Made by a program: the position numbers and the translations under genes. 64,000 bases of DNA, taken from NCBI RefSeq assembly GCF_026210795.1, contig NC_089455.1:248001-312000 (forward strand), read 5' to 3'. Below, piece by piece: positions 46,660 through 59,374 of this stretch. Origin of the DNA: Rhizophagus irregularis (lineage: Eukaryota > Glomeromycota > Glomeromycetes > Glomerales > Glomeraceae). Under the pieces are notes generated by a model. The model was not told the DNA's origin. It saw only the letters and a list, made by a program, of their open reading frames with translations, and did not search any database. Every line of letters begins with the position of its first letter. Within the stretch, counting starts at the first letter, position 1.

Positions 46660-49600
46660 GAACTCATTTATTAGGTTAATCTTGATGTTGTCGAAATATG
46701 GCGACAATGGCGTCGGCGTTTTTTACGGTTATGGTATTATGGCATGATTAATTGCAGCAATACGACACATTACGACATATGTCATAATTATTGCCGCAGC
46801 CATTTCAATTATATCTCACACGTTAACTATATTGAAACTTTAAATGCAAAGAGAAAAGACGCTTATGAACGAATTTTGGAACACAATTGGTTGCAACAAA
46901 TTCGAGAATATTTTAATTAGTTTATTTTTTCAAAAACTGAACTATTAGTAATATCTTCTAATATATTTCAAAGGTAAGGTTCATAAGTAAATTTTATTTC
47001 GAAACTCTTGCTTGAAAGGATAAATTTACGAATGGTACTAATTTATTTTTAACATGTTGATTCGATCTTAAAGTAATTTCAATATAAGGTTTTTTTACGG
47101 TTATAATGAAGAATTAACTACGGCATTTACGGAATTTCGGTTATGTGTGCCGCAGCCGTGTTGTAAACGATTTTTATCCTATAATTACGTCGAAATTTCA
47201 AATGCCACTTTGCCACTTTTGAAGAGCAATTATGATTACAGAAGCTTATGGACGAATTTATATTTCGAGGCCATAAAGAAGTTTATTTAGATATTTTTTT
47301 TTCAAAAATCGAAATTAAATCAATAACTTTCGATGGTAAGAATCATAATTTTTGAAACTCTTGAAAGGATAATTTACGAAATGGTATTAATGATTTTTAT
47401 GTTATTTAGCATGATGTTAATTCAATCTTAACGTAATTCGATATAAGCTTTTTTACGATTATAATTAAGAATTAACTACGGCATTTACGGAATTCCGACT
47501 ATGCGTGCCGCAGCCGTGTTGTAAACGATAATTATCTTATAATTATGTCGAAACTTCAAATACTACTTTTGAAGAGTGAAGATTATTACAGAAGCTTATG
47601 AATTTATAATTACACCAATTTCGAGACCATGAAGAAGTTTATCTAGATATTTTTTTTCAAAAATCGAAATTGAATCAATAACTTTCGATGGTAAGAATCA
47701 TAATTTTGAAACTTTTTGGAAGGATAATTTACGAAATGGTATTAATGTTTTTTATGTTTTTTAGCATGATGTTAATTCAATCTTAACGTAATTCGATATA
47801 AGGTTTTTAACGGTTATAATGAAGAATTAACTACGACATTTATGGAATTCCGACTAACATGTGTGCCGCAGCCGTGTTGTAAACGATAATTATCTTATAA
47901 CTATGTCGAAACTTCAAATATCACCTTTGAAGAGTAATGATTATTACAGAAGCTATAATACAACAATTTCGAATTTATTTGGATATTTTTTTTTCAAAAA
48001 TCGAAATTGAATCAATAATTTTCGATGATAAGAATCATAATTTTTTGAAACTCTTGATAAAGGTAAATTTACAAGCGAATGTTGTTAAATTTTCTTTTTA
48101 TTAAATTATTTTTTAACATTTTAATGATCGACTTTGCAGCGTTAGCATTTTTGACAAAGCTTTTTATAGTCTTGATGATGAATTAACTACGGCGTTACGA
48201 AATTACGATTATATGTGCCGTAGCAGTGCTGTTATTACTTTATAACGACTATATCTTGAATCACATCAAAACTTCAAATATCATTTTAGATAACTATAGT
48301 AGCTTGTGAATGAATTTAGAACATAATCACGAATATGATTATTCACAATAAGTTCAAAAATGATGGAATTAATTCAAAAGTCGAAATTGAACTAATAATA
48401 TCTTTCAACGGTAAGGTTCATAATTTAACCCTTGAAAGGATAAATTTACGAATGGTATTAATGTATTTAAACATGTTGATTCAATCTTTACTTAGTTTCG
48501 ATATAAGTTTTTTTACGGTTATGATGAAGAATTAACTACGGCATTTACGGAATTCCGATTATGTGTGCTGCAGCCGTGTTGTAAACGATTATATATTAAA
48601 TATGTCGAAATTTCAAATGCCATTTTTGAAGAACAATGACGATTACAGAAGCTTAATGATGAATTTATAATTACAACAATTTCGATGCTATGGAGAAATT
48701 TATTTCAAAATCGAAATTGAATCAATAATTATTGGAGTTTTGAATTCATCAAATAACCCAAAGCAATTGTTATGATTTAACACTCTTGTAATATAGCCCT
48801 TGAATAATGAATTGAGGTACATCTTCGATAAAGATATTTATGATACTACCTCAAAGCATGATTTTCTTGATCTTTGAGTTAACGGAAATAACTTCGATGA
48901 TAAGAATCATAATTTTGAAACTCTTGATAGTAAAGGTAAAAAATTGCAAGCGAATATTGTTAAATTTTCTTTTTATTAAATTATTAATTATCAACTTTTT
49001 AGCGTTATCATTTTGACACAGTTTTTAATGGTCTTGATGATGAACTAACTACGGCGTTACGAAATTATGATTATATGTGCCGTAGCAGTGCTGTATATAT
49101 ATCTTGAGGGACCTGCTCGACATATGGTCTCTGAGGATTCTAGTTGTTGAGATTTGCAAAGTTTGAACACATGGTAACCACGTCAAGACCTCAAATATCT
49201 ATAGTAGCTTGCGGATGAATTTGGGACACAGTCACGAATGGGATAGGTTAAAAAAATGACGGAATTTATTCAAAAGTCGAAATTGAACTAATAATATCTT
49301 TCAACTGTAAGGTTCATAATTTTGAAAGGATAAATTTACGAATGGTATCAATGTATTTTTAACATATTAATTCGATCTTTATGTAATTTCGATATAAAGA
49401 TTTTACGGTTATGATGAAGAATTAACTAAGGCATTTACGTAATTCCGGCTATGTGTGCCGCAGCTGTATTGTAAACGATTATTATCTTATAATTATGTCG
49501 AAATTTCAAATGCCACTTTGCCACTTTTGAAGAGCAATGATGGCTACATAAGCTTATGGACGAATTTATGAATATTGTAATTGCAACAATTTTCGAGGCC

Positions 49601-50020
49601 ATGAAGACAGGTAGCTTATTTTTCTATAAGGATTCATAATTTGAAACTTTTGATAAAGGTAAATTTACAATCGAATATTAAATATTCCTTTAATTAAATT
49701 ATTTTTTAACATTTTAATCATCAACTTTGCAGCGTAATTTTTTGACAAATTTTTTTATGGTCTAACGCTATGTATGCCGTGAGCGTTTTTTTTTATGGTC
49801 TTGATAAATTAACTACGGCGTTTATGGCTATGTATGCCGTGAGCGTTTTTTTGTGGTCTTGATGGCGTTTACGGAATTTCTGCTATGTATGCCGTGAGCG
49901 ATTCTTTATGGTCTTGATGGCGTTTACGGAATTTCGGCTATGTATGCCGTGAGCGATTCTTTATGGTCTTGATGGCGTTTACGGAATTTCGGCTATGTAT
50001 GCCGTGAGCGATTCTTTCTC
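46660..50020. repeat. Diverged ~355-bp tandem array, about nine units
   Basis: Each unit carries an AATTAACTACGGCATTTACGG-like core leading to GTGCCGCAGCCGTG. The core lies at 47121, 47479, 47834, 48190, 48539, 49051, 49430 and 49816, with a shorter first unit near 46709; steps are 358, 355, 356, 349, 512, 379 and 386. Unit 6 to 7 has an insertion. Spacers share TCGAAATTTCAAATGCCAC, GAAGCTTATGGACGAATTT and GGTAAGAATCATAATTTTG. Many units hold a CGGAATTCCG palindrome. The short ORF at 48335 is not supported. Confidence 0.85.
49763..50015. repeat. 55-bp sub-array at the end of the 355-bp array
   Basis: Five copies of GGCTATGTATGCCGTGAGCG with T-rich and GATGGCGTTTACGGAATTTC joins. The last three are exactly 55 bp apart (49861, 49916, 49971) and nearly identical, so recent expansion of one piece of the larger unit is likely. 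Confidence 0.85.
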
Positions 50021-50312
50021 GAACACATTGAAACACCAATTACTATTTTTGAAAGGCAATGATGACCACAGGAACTTTGACGAATTTGGAACGCAATTAT
50101 GAATGTGATAACTACAATAGGTTCGAGACCATGAAAAAGTTTATTTTAGTTTATTTTTCTTTAAAATAACGAAGCTAAACCAATGATAATAATAGTGTAC
50201 TAGATTTAATTGTGAAACAATTTGGATTTTTTTTTTTTATAATATTCACCCTTTGATATTATTCAATCTTTAAATAATATTCAATCTTTCATAAATTAAT
50301 TTTAAAGTTAAG

Positions 50313-50343
<31 letters not shown>

Positions 50344-51809
50344 ATTGTGTAATTAATATAATATCTTTGTTTTTATTAAAGAAAGGATATTTTTAAATAT
50401 TTGACATAATTTTTAATTAAAATAATATATTTTCAGTTATTCAAACACAAAAAATTGAAGCATAATTGTTATTATTTTTTTTGGTTGGACATCTTTTCGT
50501 ATTATTATTTATGCATTGAATGAATTGAAAAAAACAATAAAAATTATTGGATAGTCGGTCTTTTCAGACCGACAATATTATTAATTTATTTTAAGGACAA
50601 TATTATATTTATATAAGTACAATGTTTTGGTTGAAAGAATGAAAATATATTAAAGTCAAGTGTTTTCTTTTTTTTGAATTTCTATTTACTACATGTAATT
50701 CTTTTATTTATTTATTTTAAGGTAAGCCAGGAGAATATTTACTAATTCAATATATGTGCTTCCTTTATTCTTACATATTTTTAATTTATATAATTAAATA
50801 GATGAGGGGTCTTCAACCCTGGTTCTGTTGATCATAATGAGATTTATATTGTTGTTTGTATGTTACTTTAATGTACGACAACATGATGACGATGATTGAT
50901 GACGACTTAGTATGAATTAATTGATCAATCTTTACTCACGCCCGATTATGCACTAAGACTTTAAAAAAATGCAAATTACAAACAATGATAAGCCGACTAT
51001 CGAGTTTTACACGCAAAAAAATTAACACTTGCATAGAAATCATGAATTCTTTTTGATTTTCTTTTTAATAATAATAACATTTGAGGATCTTAATTAAAAA
51101 GTCAGGGGGTTTATTTAAATTTGAGTTATTTGAGCTATTAAAAAAAAAAAAACTACTGTTACATCAAAATATTGGAACAGAAAAAAAAATTTTAAGGTTT
51201 ATCACTAGTATTACCTATTAAGGTTATATCTTAACCTATAAGGTTCACTTCGGTTACTTCAGTTACTTAAAGTTAAATATAGATTTATTTTGTGGGTAAT
51301 TTTCGTAGGGAGGAGAACACATTAAATTTATTGGCTTTACATTAAAATATTAGAAAATGTCATACAATAAAGTATACAGTCAGCAAACTCAGCATTAGAA
51401 ACTAATTGAACTCTGAAATTCTTTTTTTTTTTAAAAAAAATTAAAACGCGTACGTACATGTACATTAATCTTTATTTATTTATTAGCATAATTGTATCTT
51501 AATTGTTATTTTAACTTAAGAGAATAAGTTTCATAAATGTAATTAGAATCTTAATTTTTTTTATTTTCACAAACTAGCCTAACTAAAGACTATCGAAAAG
51601 AAGAAGAAAAAGTAAATTGGTATGTACATGTTACATAAAATATCAAAATAAAATATAAAAGAAATAATGAATATACAAAAAAGAAAAAAACAAAAAGAAA
51701 AAATAAAAAAATAAAATAATGATAAAAAAAAAATACATAGAAGAAGAAATTTATTAACTGAAAGTAAAATAATATATACATGTACATTTATATACGTACA
51801 GTATGTATG
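50021..51809. other. Intergenic
   Basis: AT-rich, with a perfect small hairpin at 50554-50573 (GTCGGTC, 6-nt loop, GACCGAC). No gene; the ORF at 51590 is low complexity. Confidence 0.45.
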
Positions 51810-52481
51810 TCATATATTAGGATGATAAACATAGCCAAATAATTCTTCAGGACCAGGATAAGAACAAAGTGGTAAATATTCATCAAATAAATAGGGCATA
51901 CATTGATAAGGGGTGAATTCTTGAAAATAATCATAATTATTTTGCGCGACTGCTGGTAAAACATCGTCGGAAATTTGTGGAGTTTGTATTTTGGATTCAT
52001 TCTTGTCTGATTGTCGTGATTTCGCAGTAAGTTTTTTTTCCTTTTCCTTTTTAATATTATTTTTCCTGTTACGAGGTGGAACAGGTACAGTCCCATACTT
52101 TTGTTTGTGTTGTTTGTTCGCTTCTTGAGCAAGATTTTTATAAAATTCCACGACATTGGGTGATTCATTTTTCCAACTGTCACTGATAAAGCCTGAAATA
52201 TCCGTCATGGCATATGAAAGCTTCTGATTTTGCAATTCACGTACATAATTTTGTCTATAAATCATGAAACAGTTGGGAGCCTTTGATTTTATACAATTTT
52301 TTTTGGGTGTTAACAACTCAGCAATAGTAATGGTTGGAGGGAAAGGTATGTTGATTTGTGGTTGACGATTATTTAACATCTTTTTACGTGCTGCTTTATT
52401 TCGAGAAGACGCTGGTCTACCACCCGTAATACCTTCTTCAACAAAAATAAATGGGATATTATTCATACTTCCTACTGTCAT
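51810..52481 (-). CDS. MATA-HMG-box protein 5 (divergent)
   Basis: 223 aa from ATG 52481, intronless. A basic N-terminal stretch (SSRNKAARKKM, ~25-35) replaces the F-[ID]-[DN]-S motif. The lead-in is shortened to IPFPPTITIAELLTPKK (45-61), followed by an HMG box (~66-126: APNCFMIYRQ, DISGFISDSWKNES, FYKNLAQEA), where Cys replaces Ala of PNAF. A basic Lys-rich region (RNRKNNIKKEKEKK) follows. The C terminus is short, acidic and Tyr/Pro-rich, without the DGLEI or EEELF tail motifs. It is clearly older or faster-evolving than HMG1-4 and may have a separate role. A minus ORF at 51788-52183 in another frame is a shadow. Confidence 0.88.
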   Translation of the reverse strand: MTVGSMNNIPFIFVEEGITGGRPASSRNKAARKKMLNNRQPQINIPFPPTITIAELLTPKKNCIKSKAPNCFMIYRQNYVRELQNQKLSYAMTDISGFISDSWKNESPNVVEFYKNLAQEANKQHKQKYGTVPVPPRNRKNNIKKEKEKKLTAKSRQSDKNESKIQTPQISDDVLPAVAQNNYDYFQEFTPYQCMPYLFDEYLPLCSYPGPEELFGYVYHPNI

Positions 52482-55195
52482 AATTAGAAGATAAACGTGT
52501 AAAGAAATAAAATGAAATAAAAATTTCGTATTTAAAAAAAAAGAAAAAAATAGTTTTTTTTTTTTGTAGATATTTTTCTGTTATTTGTGTTATTTGACTT
52601 TTTTTTTTTTTTTTTTTTTGTAAAAGTCAATAAAATTTCTTTGCACACATCATATCCTTTTTATAAAAAACCTGTAAGTAAAAAAGAAAAAAACAGATTA
52701 TCCAATAACTGTTTTACTTATAGGGTTTTGCTGTTATACAATATAAATTATTTTTTTTTTTTTTTTTTTTGAAAAGAATAAATTTTAAGTTCAGATGTTA
52801 CTCAGTGATTATTTACTTATCAGGCGGTATTTTTATGGATAGATCGTACCGAAAGTGTAGGTGATAGGTACATAATTATTATTATTATTGGTACTCTGTG
52901 TTGGTACTGTGTAAATAATATAATATAAATAAAAAAGAAAAATTTTCTCTTTGTGAATTGATTGATGATCATTTATAAATATTTGCATAAAAAACACAAT
53001 AACTTTTTATCGATCAAAGGGAGCCAAAGTTATTAATATATTACAATACAAATCATACAAATCGGAATAATAAAAGAATTTTATTTTTCCTTATAATTAA
53101 ATTAATGCATAGAAGAAAAAGAAAGTCACAATATTATTTTTAATTTATTTATCGCGACTCCTAATTAGCGAAAAATGAAATTAAAAAGAGAAAAACATAC
53201 ACAAACATGTGCGTCATGTAGACAATTTCTTTAGAGAATAAAAATAATGAAATTATTTTTTTTTTTGTTTTTTTTTTCACAAGATTATACTTAAACAATT
53301 GGGCTAATTGTTATTACATACTTACATACTATATAAAAAAAAATTTTTTTTTTTTATTAATAAATAATAAATATTGTTTTTTTTAAAAGAAAAAAAGAAA
53401 AAAGAAAATGAGGGCTATCGGAGAATGTAATTTTTTTTTTATTTACTTCATTAGTCAAGAACAATGTTATTGCGCCAAATAGTCAAAACTCAGTAATATA
53501 ATGCTTTAAACAGTAAATATAAATAATAATAAAAAAAAAATATTTTTCACGGATTAAAAACGTGCTTCGTCCTTTTATCTTGATATCGCCTATCAGTGAA
53601 TATTTTATTAGAAATCTACAGGGATATAATATAATTAAGGAATTAATATTATATTTATTTAATTTAAAAAAAAAAAAAAATTAAAATTAAAATTAAAATT
53701 AGAAAAACAATAAGAAAATTTATTTTAATATTTTTTAATATTTACTTATGAGCACTCATTTTATATCCAAAAAAGATTCTTTAATAATATTATAAAATAA
53801 ATTATTATGTCCTAGATTAAAACAAGTTCTATATTACACATATTGGCGTATTCGGAAAAGTGTCTCCGTTTATAACTTTTTTAAATATTCAAATGCACAA
53901 AAAGTTTTTATATCTTTAAATAGTTTCACGAAACATCTCCATTTAAAATTCCTTAAATGCCGCTTGTCGATCCGAATCTCTGTGTACTTGGAATTTTAAT
54001 TATTATTAGTCTCGCAAAAAAAAAGTTTTGTTTAATTGTATGTGTTTATATTTTTTTTTTTAAAAAAAAAAGGATTTGACAACATGAACAAATTAAAAAC
54101 GCGCCTATCCATATCCTAAAATTTATAATAACGCAAAATATTGTATTTAATTTTGGACATTAATAATTTGTAACACACATTATTTTTTTTTTCGAATATT
54201 TTTTTTTTTTTCGATTAATTCCAAAGATTAATAAAATAATATTTACATGTTTATTTATTATAGACTTACATTAGTCTTATTTAATGATTGGTTTAAAAAT
54301 TTTTAATTCACATACACAAAATAATTTTCTCAAGCCTTTAAAAAGAAGAATTTTTTTTCGTTTTCGTTAAATCCGATTTAGTGAACTGATAACGAATCAC
54401 ATGAATTAGAAGAGAAATTCTTTATAGAAGGATTAAATAATCTGTTCGATAATTACTGATAAGATAAAGTTGTGTTATGATTCACGGTCCACAGTTCACA
54501 GTTCTAACATGTTATAAAATTCTTGAACAAGATTATAACGATTTCTTCGTGCTAACTCTTTTACCTTATTAAAAGCTCATGGCCGATCGTTCCACAAAAT
54601 AAAATGCAAATTTCGCCTTATTTAGTTAAACTTCAAGCCTCAACCATCACATATTCCAAAAAAGGCAGTATCTATGCACAATCTTTTTGTTATGAATTTT
54701 GTTCAAACTATATAAAAAGTTAAAAAAATAGAGTGGGTGATGATGATTTGTTTACACTGTAAAAAAAATCCATGAATATTAAAAAAAAAAAGGGGGGGGA
54801 CTAAAATTATAATTGTGCATATTGTGTAAATGTGATTGTGTTAGAAATTTAAAAAGTCACTGTGCATATTATACGTCGCAATTTAGCCACTCAACAAAGA
54901 TTTTCGAGTTAGCGTAAATGATCATTTTCAAGATAAATTAATCAAGAGTTCGGAGTGGAATTTGCGGTGGATGGACGATACAACTAAATTCATATCATTC
55001 GCCTCATCTAGTAAGGCAAATGGGCGTTCAAAGGATAATCTTTTTTATTTATTTATTTTTTTATTTATTATTATTATTTTAAATACTTTTTAATTCACTC
55101 ATTTTAAAAAAAAAATATTTGAAATTCTTTTTTTTTCATTTTTTTTTCATTTTTTTTTTTTTGACTTTGACTTGTTAGTATAAATTCTTATCGAA
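52482..55195. other. Intergenic, 5' side of HMG5
   Basis: Very AT-rich with long T/A tracts (52587-52620, 52740-52770). The ORF at 52587 is low complexity. No gene seen. Confidence 0.45.
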
Positions 55196-55398
55196 ATGAA
55201 TCTTAAACGATGGAATTCTCCAATTGATTATAACCGAGGTACCAATTACACTGCATTATTTTTTTTTTATTATGGTCTCTTTTTTAAGGACTTAGAGTAG
55301 ATGGAATGCATGATATTGCAAATCCAAATTCAAAAATCTTTGTTACTCTTACTGCGGATGCGGATATGCCTGCATATATCACTAACGCGTTAATTTGA
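55196..55398 (+). CDS. Small spliced ORF, unrecognised
   Basis: ATG at 55196; exon 1 to 55238, a 50-nt T-rich intron (GTACCA...TTTAAG), exon 2 55289-55398 ending TGA; 50 aa. The join gives NLKRWNSPIDYNR-GLRVDGMHDI and the second exon (NPNSKIFVTLTADADMPAYI) has normal protein composition in AT-rich surroundings. The donor GTACCA is weak and the intron is short. It may be the remaining end of a larger decayed gene. Family not recognised. Confidence 0.3.
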
Positions 55399-56658
55399 TT
55401 TTAAAATATTATTAATATAAATAAAAGAAAAGAATGTGTGTAATACGAATCTTTGAACAATGAAGCCATACATTAAAGTTACCTGATTGGTTACAGATCT
55501 TCGAAAAAAAAAACTGAATAATGAATATATTTAATGAAAATGCATATTTAATTTATTTAAACAAGGTTAAGAGTACATTTCCTGATTAATTGTATTAATA
55601 TATTTGGATTTTTTAAATGTAAATCAATAATACAAAGTGAATATGTATATTTTTGTATAAATATTATTATTTTAAAACAAAGTAAAAAGGTAGGAAAAAA
55701 ACCATAAAAAATAAATATTTTTATTTTAATATTGCTTATTTAATCTATTTATTGATGTACTGTATATAAACTAACTAATATAAATTTCCAGGGGAAAAAA
55801 AAAATTTTTTTTTTTCTTCTTTATGTATGCTTTTATGGTTTACCAGTAAAATTTTTTATAATCCTTCTTTTCTATCTTTCTTTGTTTCATATAATTTTAA
55901 AAAAATTCGTTACGCCATTTTTACCATAAATTAATTCTTTATACCGAGCCAGCTGATTAGGGGCGTGCATTGATATTTAATTATTTTTAATGTGGTTTGG
56001 ATACATGGTTTCACGGTCTCACGCGTTGAAAGTTTCATCATATTTTCATATTTTACAATATATAAACATCATAATCAAAAGTTTATAATATAATTTAATG
56101 GCAAACTTGCACATAATCGGTTAAATTTTATAATCACGCGTAATTTAAATCAATCCATTCATGTCCAATCTGAAACGTATCAAAATAAATACAGCATCAT
56201 TGAACAAACAATATTATACAAAAAAAAACAATTTTTTATATTATCGTACGTAATATGATCGATTATTGGCCATACAAAAAAATATACCAATATTAAAAAG
56301 TACAAGTGTAAAAATTAATTAATATAATCATGATATCACAAATTTACTAATATACGCGTATAATTTCTATTAAAAAAGCACAAGATCTTTTTTTTTAATC
56401 TTTTCTATGTACGTATTGTTACCATAGATTTAAAAGATAATGTCATATTTACATAAAAAAAGAATATTATAAAAAAAATATATTATATTCTTATCCATCT
56501 TAAATTTTTTTATAAAGCATATGAAATCATATCGAAAAACTTTAAAAGTTTCTCTAATCTTTCTAAAAATAATTTCTTCTTCAATCCACATATTTAAAGA
56601 AAAATAATAAATAATTTTTTTTTTATAATCTTAGAAATTAAAAATAAGTTTCTTACTA
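55399..56658. other. Intergenic
   Basis: AT-rich, nothing recognised. Confidence 0.45.
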
Positions 56659-56966
56659 TTAATAAGAAACAAAATCCAAAACTTTAATATGTGCATACAT
56701 ATTCAACATCTTAAGGGGAACCTTTAATGTTTCTTCAGTTTGAATGAACTTTATTAAATCAAAAGTTTCAAGTCCTTCATATGTGTATGCTGTTTCTGTT
56801 TTGACAATCTTTAGTTGGTGATTTAATAATTCCTTTTCAGTAATAGTTCGTAGATTTGTTTTCATCTGAAAATTGTTTCGTAGTAGATTCGAATTGAGAA
56901 TTAAGTTCAGGTGAGATAATTGAAAGATTTGGATTAGGTGATAATTTGTGATTAAGATTAACTGAA
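56659..56966 (-). pseudogene. MATA-HMG gene relic (C-terminal part only)
   Basis: The minus strand at 56966-56870 reads NLNHKLSPNPNLSIISPELN then SQFEST..FSDENKS. HMG4 has NNQLLLSPGLSNISSPEINS and later SDINESPIITEEELFDLL in the same order. After a frame change the relic continues TITEKELLNHQ, matching ITEEELFDL, inside a 68-codon ATG ORF (56865-56659). So the tail of an HMG3/HMG4-type gene is present, frameshifted, and I could not find the HMG box upstream (57.0-57.5 kb). The start at 56865 is not a real gene start. Confidence 0.55.
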
Positions 56967-58207
56967 TCGGTTTATCAATTTATAATATTATTAGGATTAG
57001 GAAGATTAAAGAACATTAGAAATTCTTTGTTAACTAATTTTACGACTGTTAAATTCATATCGTGGAATAAATGGATTAAAATAATTAGTGAATAAACAAG
57101 CGATGTATGTTTAATTGTTGATTTCTTAAGTTTTAAGTGTGAAATCTTTCTATTTTGTTTTACAGATGGAATAGCATATTTACAAAAAGAATAATCAAAA
57201 TTTTCTTTTTTTAGTTTTTTGTCGTCAAGATTTAGTCAACATTCCAGTATCTCATTACTAATTTACAAGCAGAATGACCGTCTATATTTTAGTAGTAAAG
57301 TATTTTATTTTATTCTTTTAATTTACGTATAATTATGTAATAATAATAATAATAACTTTTCTTCATTATCAGGATGTTCATCAAAAAAATAATAGTCATT
57401 GTAGATTCAATAAAAATTCTACTCGTAATTAATAAAAATGATAGCGAGATCGTCGAGAGATTTCAGGTTATTACTTTATTTGACAAAAAATATGCACGAT
57501 TTCAAATCTGAGATATCAATTGTTTATTGCTTATTAAAGTTAATTATTTATTTAAATTTTGTTCATTTGTTTTAAATTTTTTGATATTTGAAATCCTAAC
57601 ATATTTATTTCATTTAACATTAAAATATTAAAATTCCATATTTAAAATTTCTTTAGGATTAATAAAAAAAATAATCATATCAATAAATAAGATGTACAAC
57701 TTTATTTGAAGGTAAAAAAAAAATAATAATTTCTTCTTATAATCATTTAGTTTATGTAGTTTTTTTTTTTACCAATTATTGAATCTTTTGTTATATATTT
57801 TCATATTTAGAACAGTTAGAGATTGAATAATAAAGTGACGGACGTTTACTTTTCAATATATGATGTATACTTTTTATGGAATAATGATTTATTGTTTTAC
57901 TGTATATAAGATCTACTAGCCACATTTTGCGCAAGTTTCAATATTCAATATAAGCACATTTTTTTTTACAAAAAAATAATGATTCGAATCTTTAATACTA
58001 TCAGTTCATTTCTAAGGGTAAAATTTTCAATCAATTTAATTTTCAAAGATTTAGTGCATAACAATTAGATGATAATTTTTATAATTAAGTATATAGTACA
58101 CAAGATTTATTCCTATTCAATCATTAAAAAATTATCCTTATTACATGAATGCAGAGCTTATAAAATTATTCATAGAATTTTATATCGATGAAGTTGTAAG
58201 ATGAAAT
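56967..58207. other. Intergenic
   Basis: AT-rich; searched on the minus strand for a decayed HMG box belonging to the relic, none convincing. No gene. Confidence 0.4.
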
Positions 58208-58208
58208 C

Positions 58209-58570
58209 AGTGAGAGAATGGGTCAAAAGAGTGTGCATCACCGGAGTACTTTTATAATGAAAGATACCTTGAATGCACTACAGCGAAATTAGTGAGAGAA
58301 TGGGTCAAAAGAGTGTGCATCACCGGAGTACTATTATAATGAAAGATACCTTGAATGCACTACAGCGAAATTAGGCTTTACAATCAACTTCTAATCGGAA
58401 CGACTTATAATTTTACTACAAGAGAATGATAAAAATGATGATGAAACGGACTCTGAAGAATGAAGAATTTTATCAATATGATGATACAAGTGACATGCAT
58501 CACTAAGTACTACTATAATGGAAGATACCTTGAATGCATGCATTACAGCAATTATTAGCCTTGTTGAATA
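58209..58570. repeat. 82-bp tandem duplication plus a diverged third copy
   Basis: AGTGAGAGAATGGGTCAAAA... at 58209 repeats at 58291 almost without change. The end of the unit (ATAATGRAAGATACCTTGAATGCA) recurs with differences near 58515. The minus ORF at 58391-58588 crosses this and is unsupported. Confidence 0.8.
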
Positions 58571-59374
58571 TGTATTAAAATGCATCAAAAATTGTATACC
58601 TGTCAGTCACCTAATTTGAGGTCTTCTAAACTAGAGAATACTAAGGATATTTCATAAGAATAATATTAATGTTCATAAAACTTCCTGTATTTCCAACTCA
58701 AAAGAAAAAGTGAATTAATTTATTCAATCTCGAACAAATAGACAATAATAATTAATACAAAGGGTAATTATTCAATCTAAACGAATAAATATCTTCAAGA
58801 TTGGCTCTATGGTCTTTATGGAGTGTAAAAGAGTAATGAAATATTACTGACCAGAACTCCATTCTGGTAAGAGCGATTAGATTGCAGCAGATGTTGAAGA
58901 AAAGGTTGAATTGAGTCAGAAATCGATTTTTAATGGTTTTGGCATTCCTTTGTTTTGTATCAAAACACAATACTTAAAATTCTAACCTAAATTATACGAC
59001 TTTCTTTACCTAAACCTTCCTAGATTATTTTCAGTTTATTTAATTCCAGTTTAATTAGCTCTAATTACCACAAGCAGCTCTGGTTTTGTTATATCTTTAA
59101 TTAAGTCCTCTCTGAAAAAAGAACTTACAACTGGAAGCACGTTTGTTTGTTTTTCAATATCATCATTTTCCTTATTTACAATGAGGAGTAACAGCTAGGG
59201 GCTCCAATCAGACAAGCTAGAACCTTAAAGTTGAGTTCATTATTCCACTTCCCTTAACATCAATTCAAAATTATAATCTGCGGTTGGATATTAGCAGCCG
59301 ATGAGAAGACGAAATTTCTGCTGAAAGATAACGGAAAGTTAATTATCATAAGCCTGTTATTGTCTCATTATCTT
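58571..59374. other. Intergenic
   Basis: Moderate GC content, no gene seen; the minus ORF at 58752-58970 starts at TTG and is not supported. Confidence 0.4.

Noticed and set aside
51788-52183. 131-aa minus ORF overlapping HMG5
   Set aside because: Another frame of HMG5; no domain, while the HMG5 frame has a full HMG box.
57000-57500. Decayed HMG box upstream of the tail relic
   Set aside because: Only a doubtful WNV-plus-lysines resemblance near 57.2 kb; not enough to claim.
58752-58970. 72-aa minus ORF
   Set aside because: TTG start, no domain, no supporting signals.
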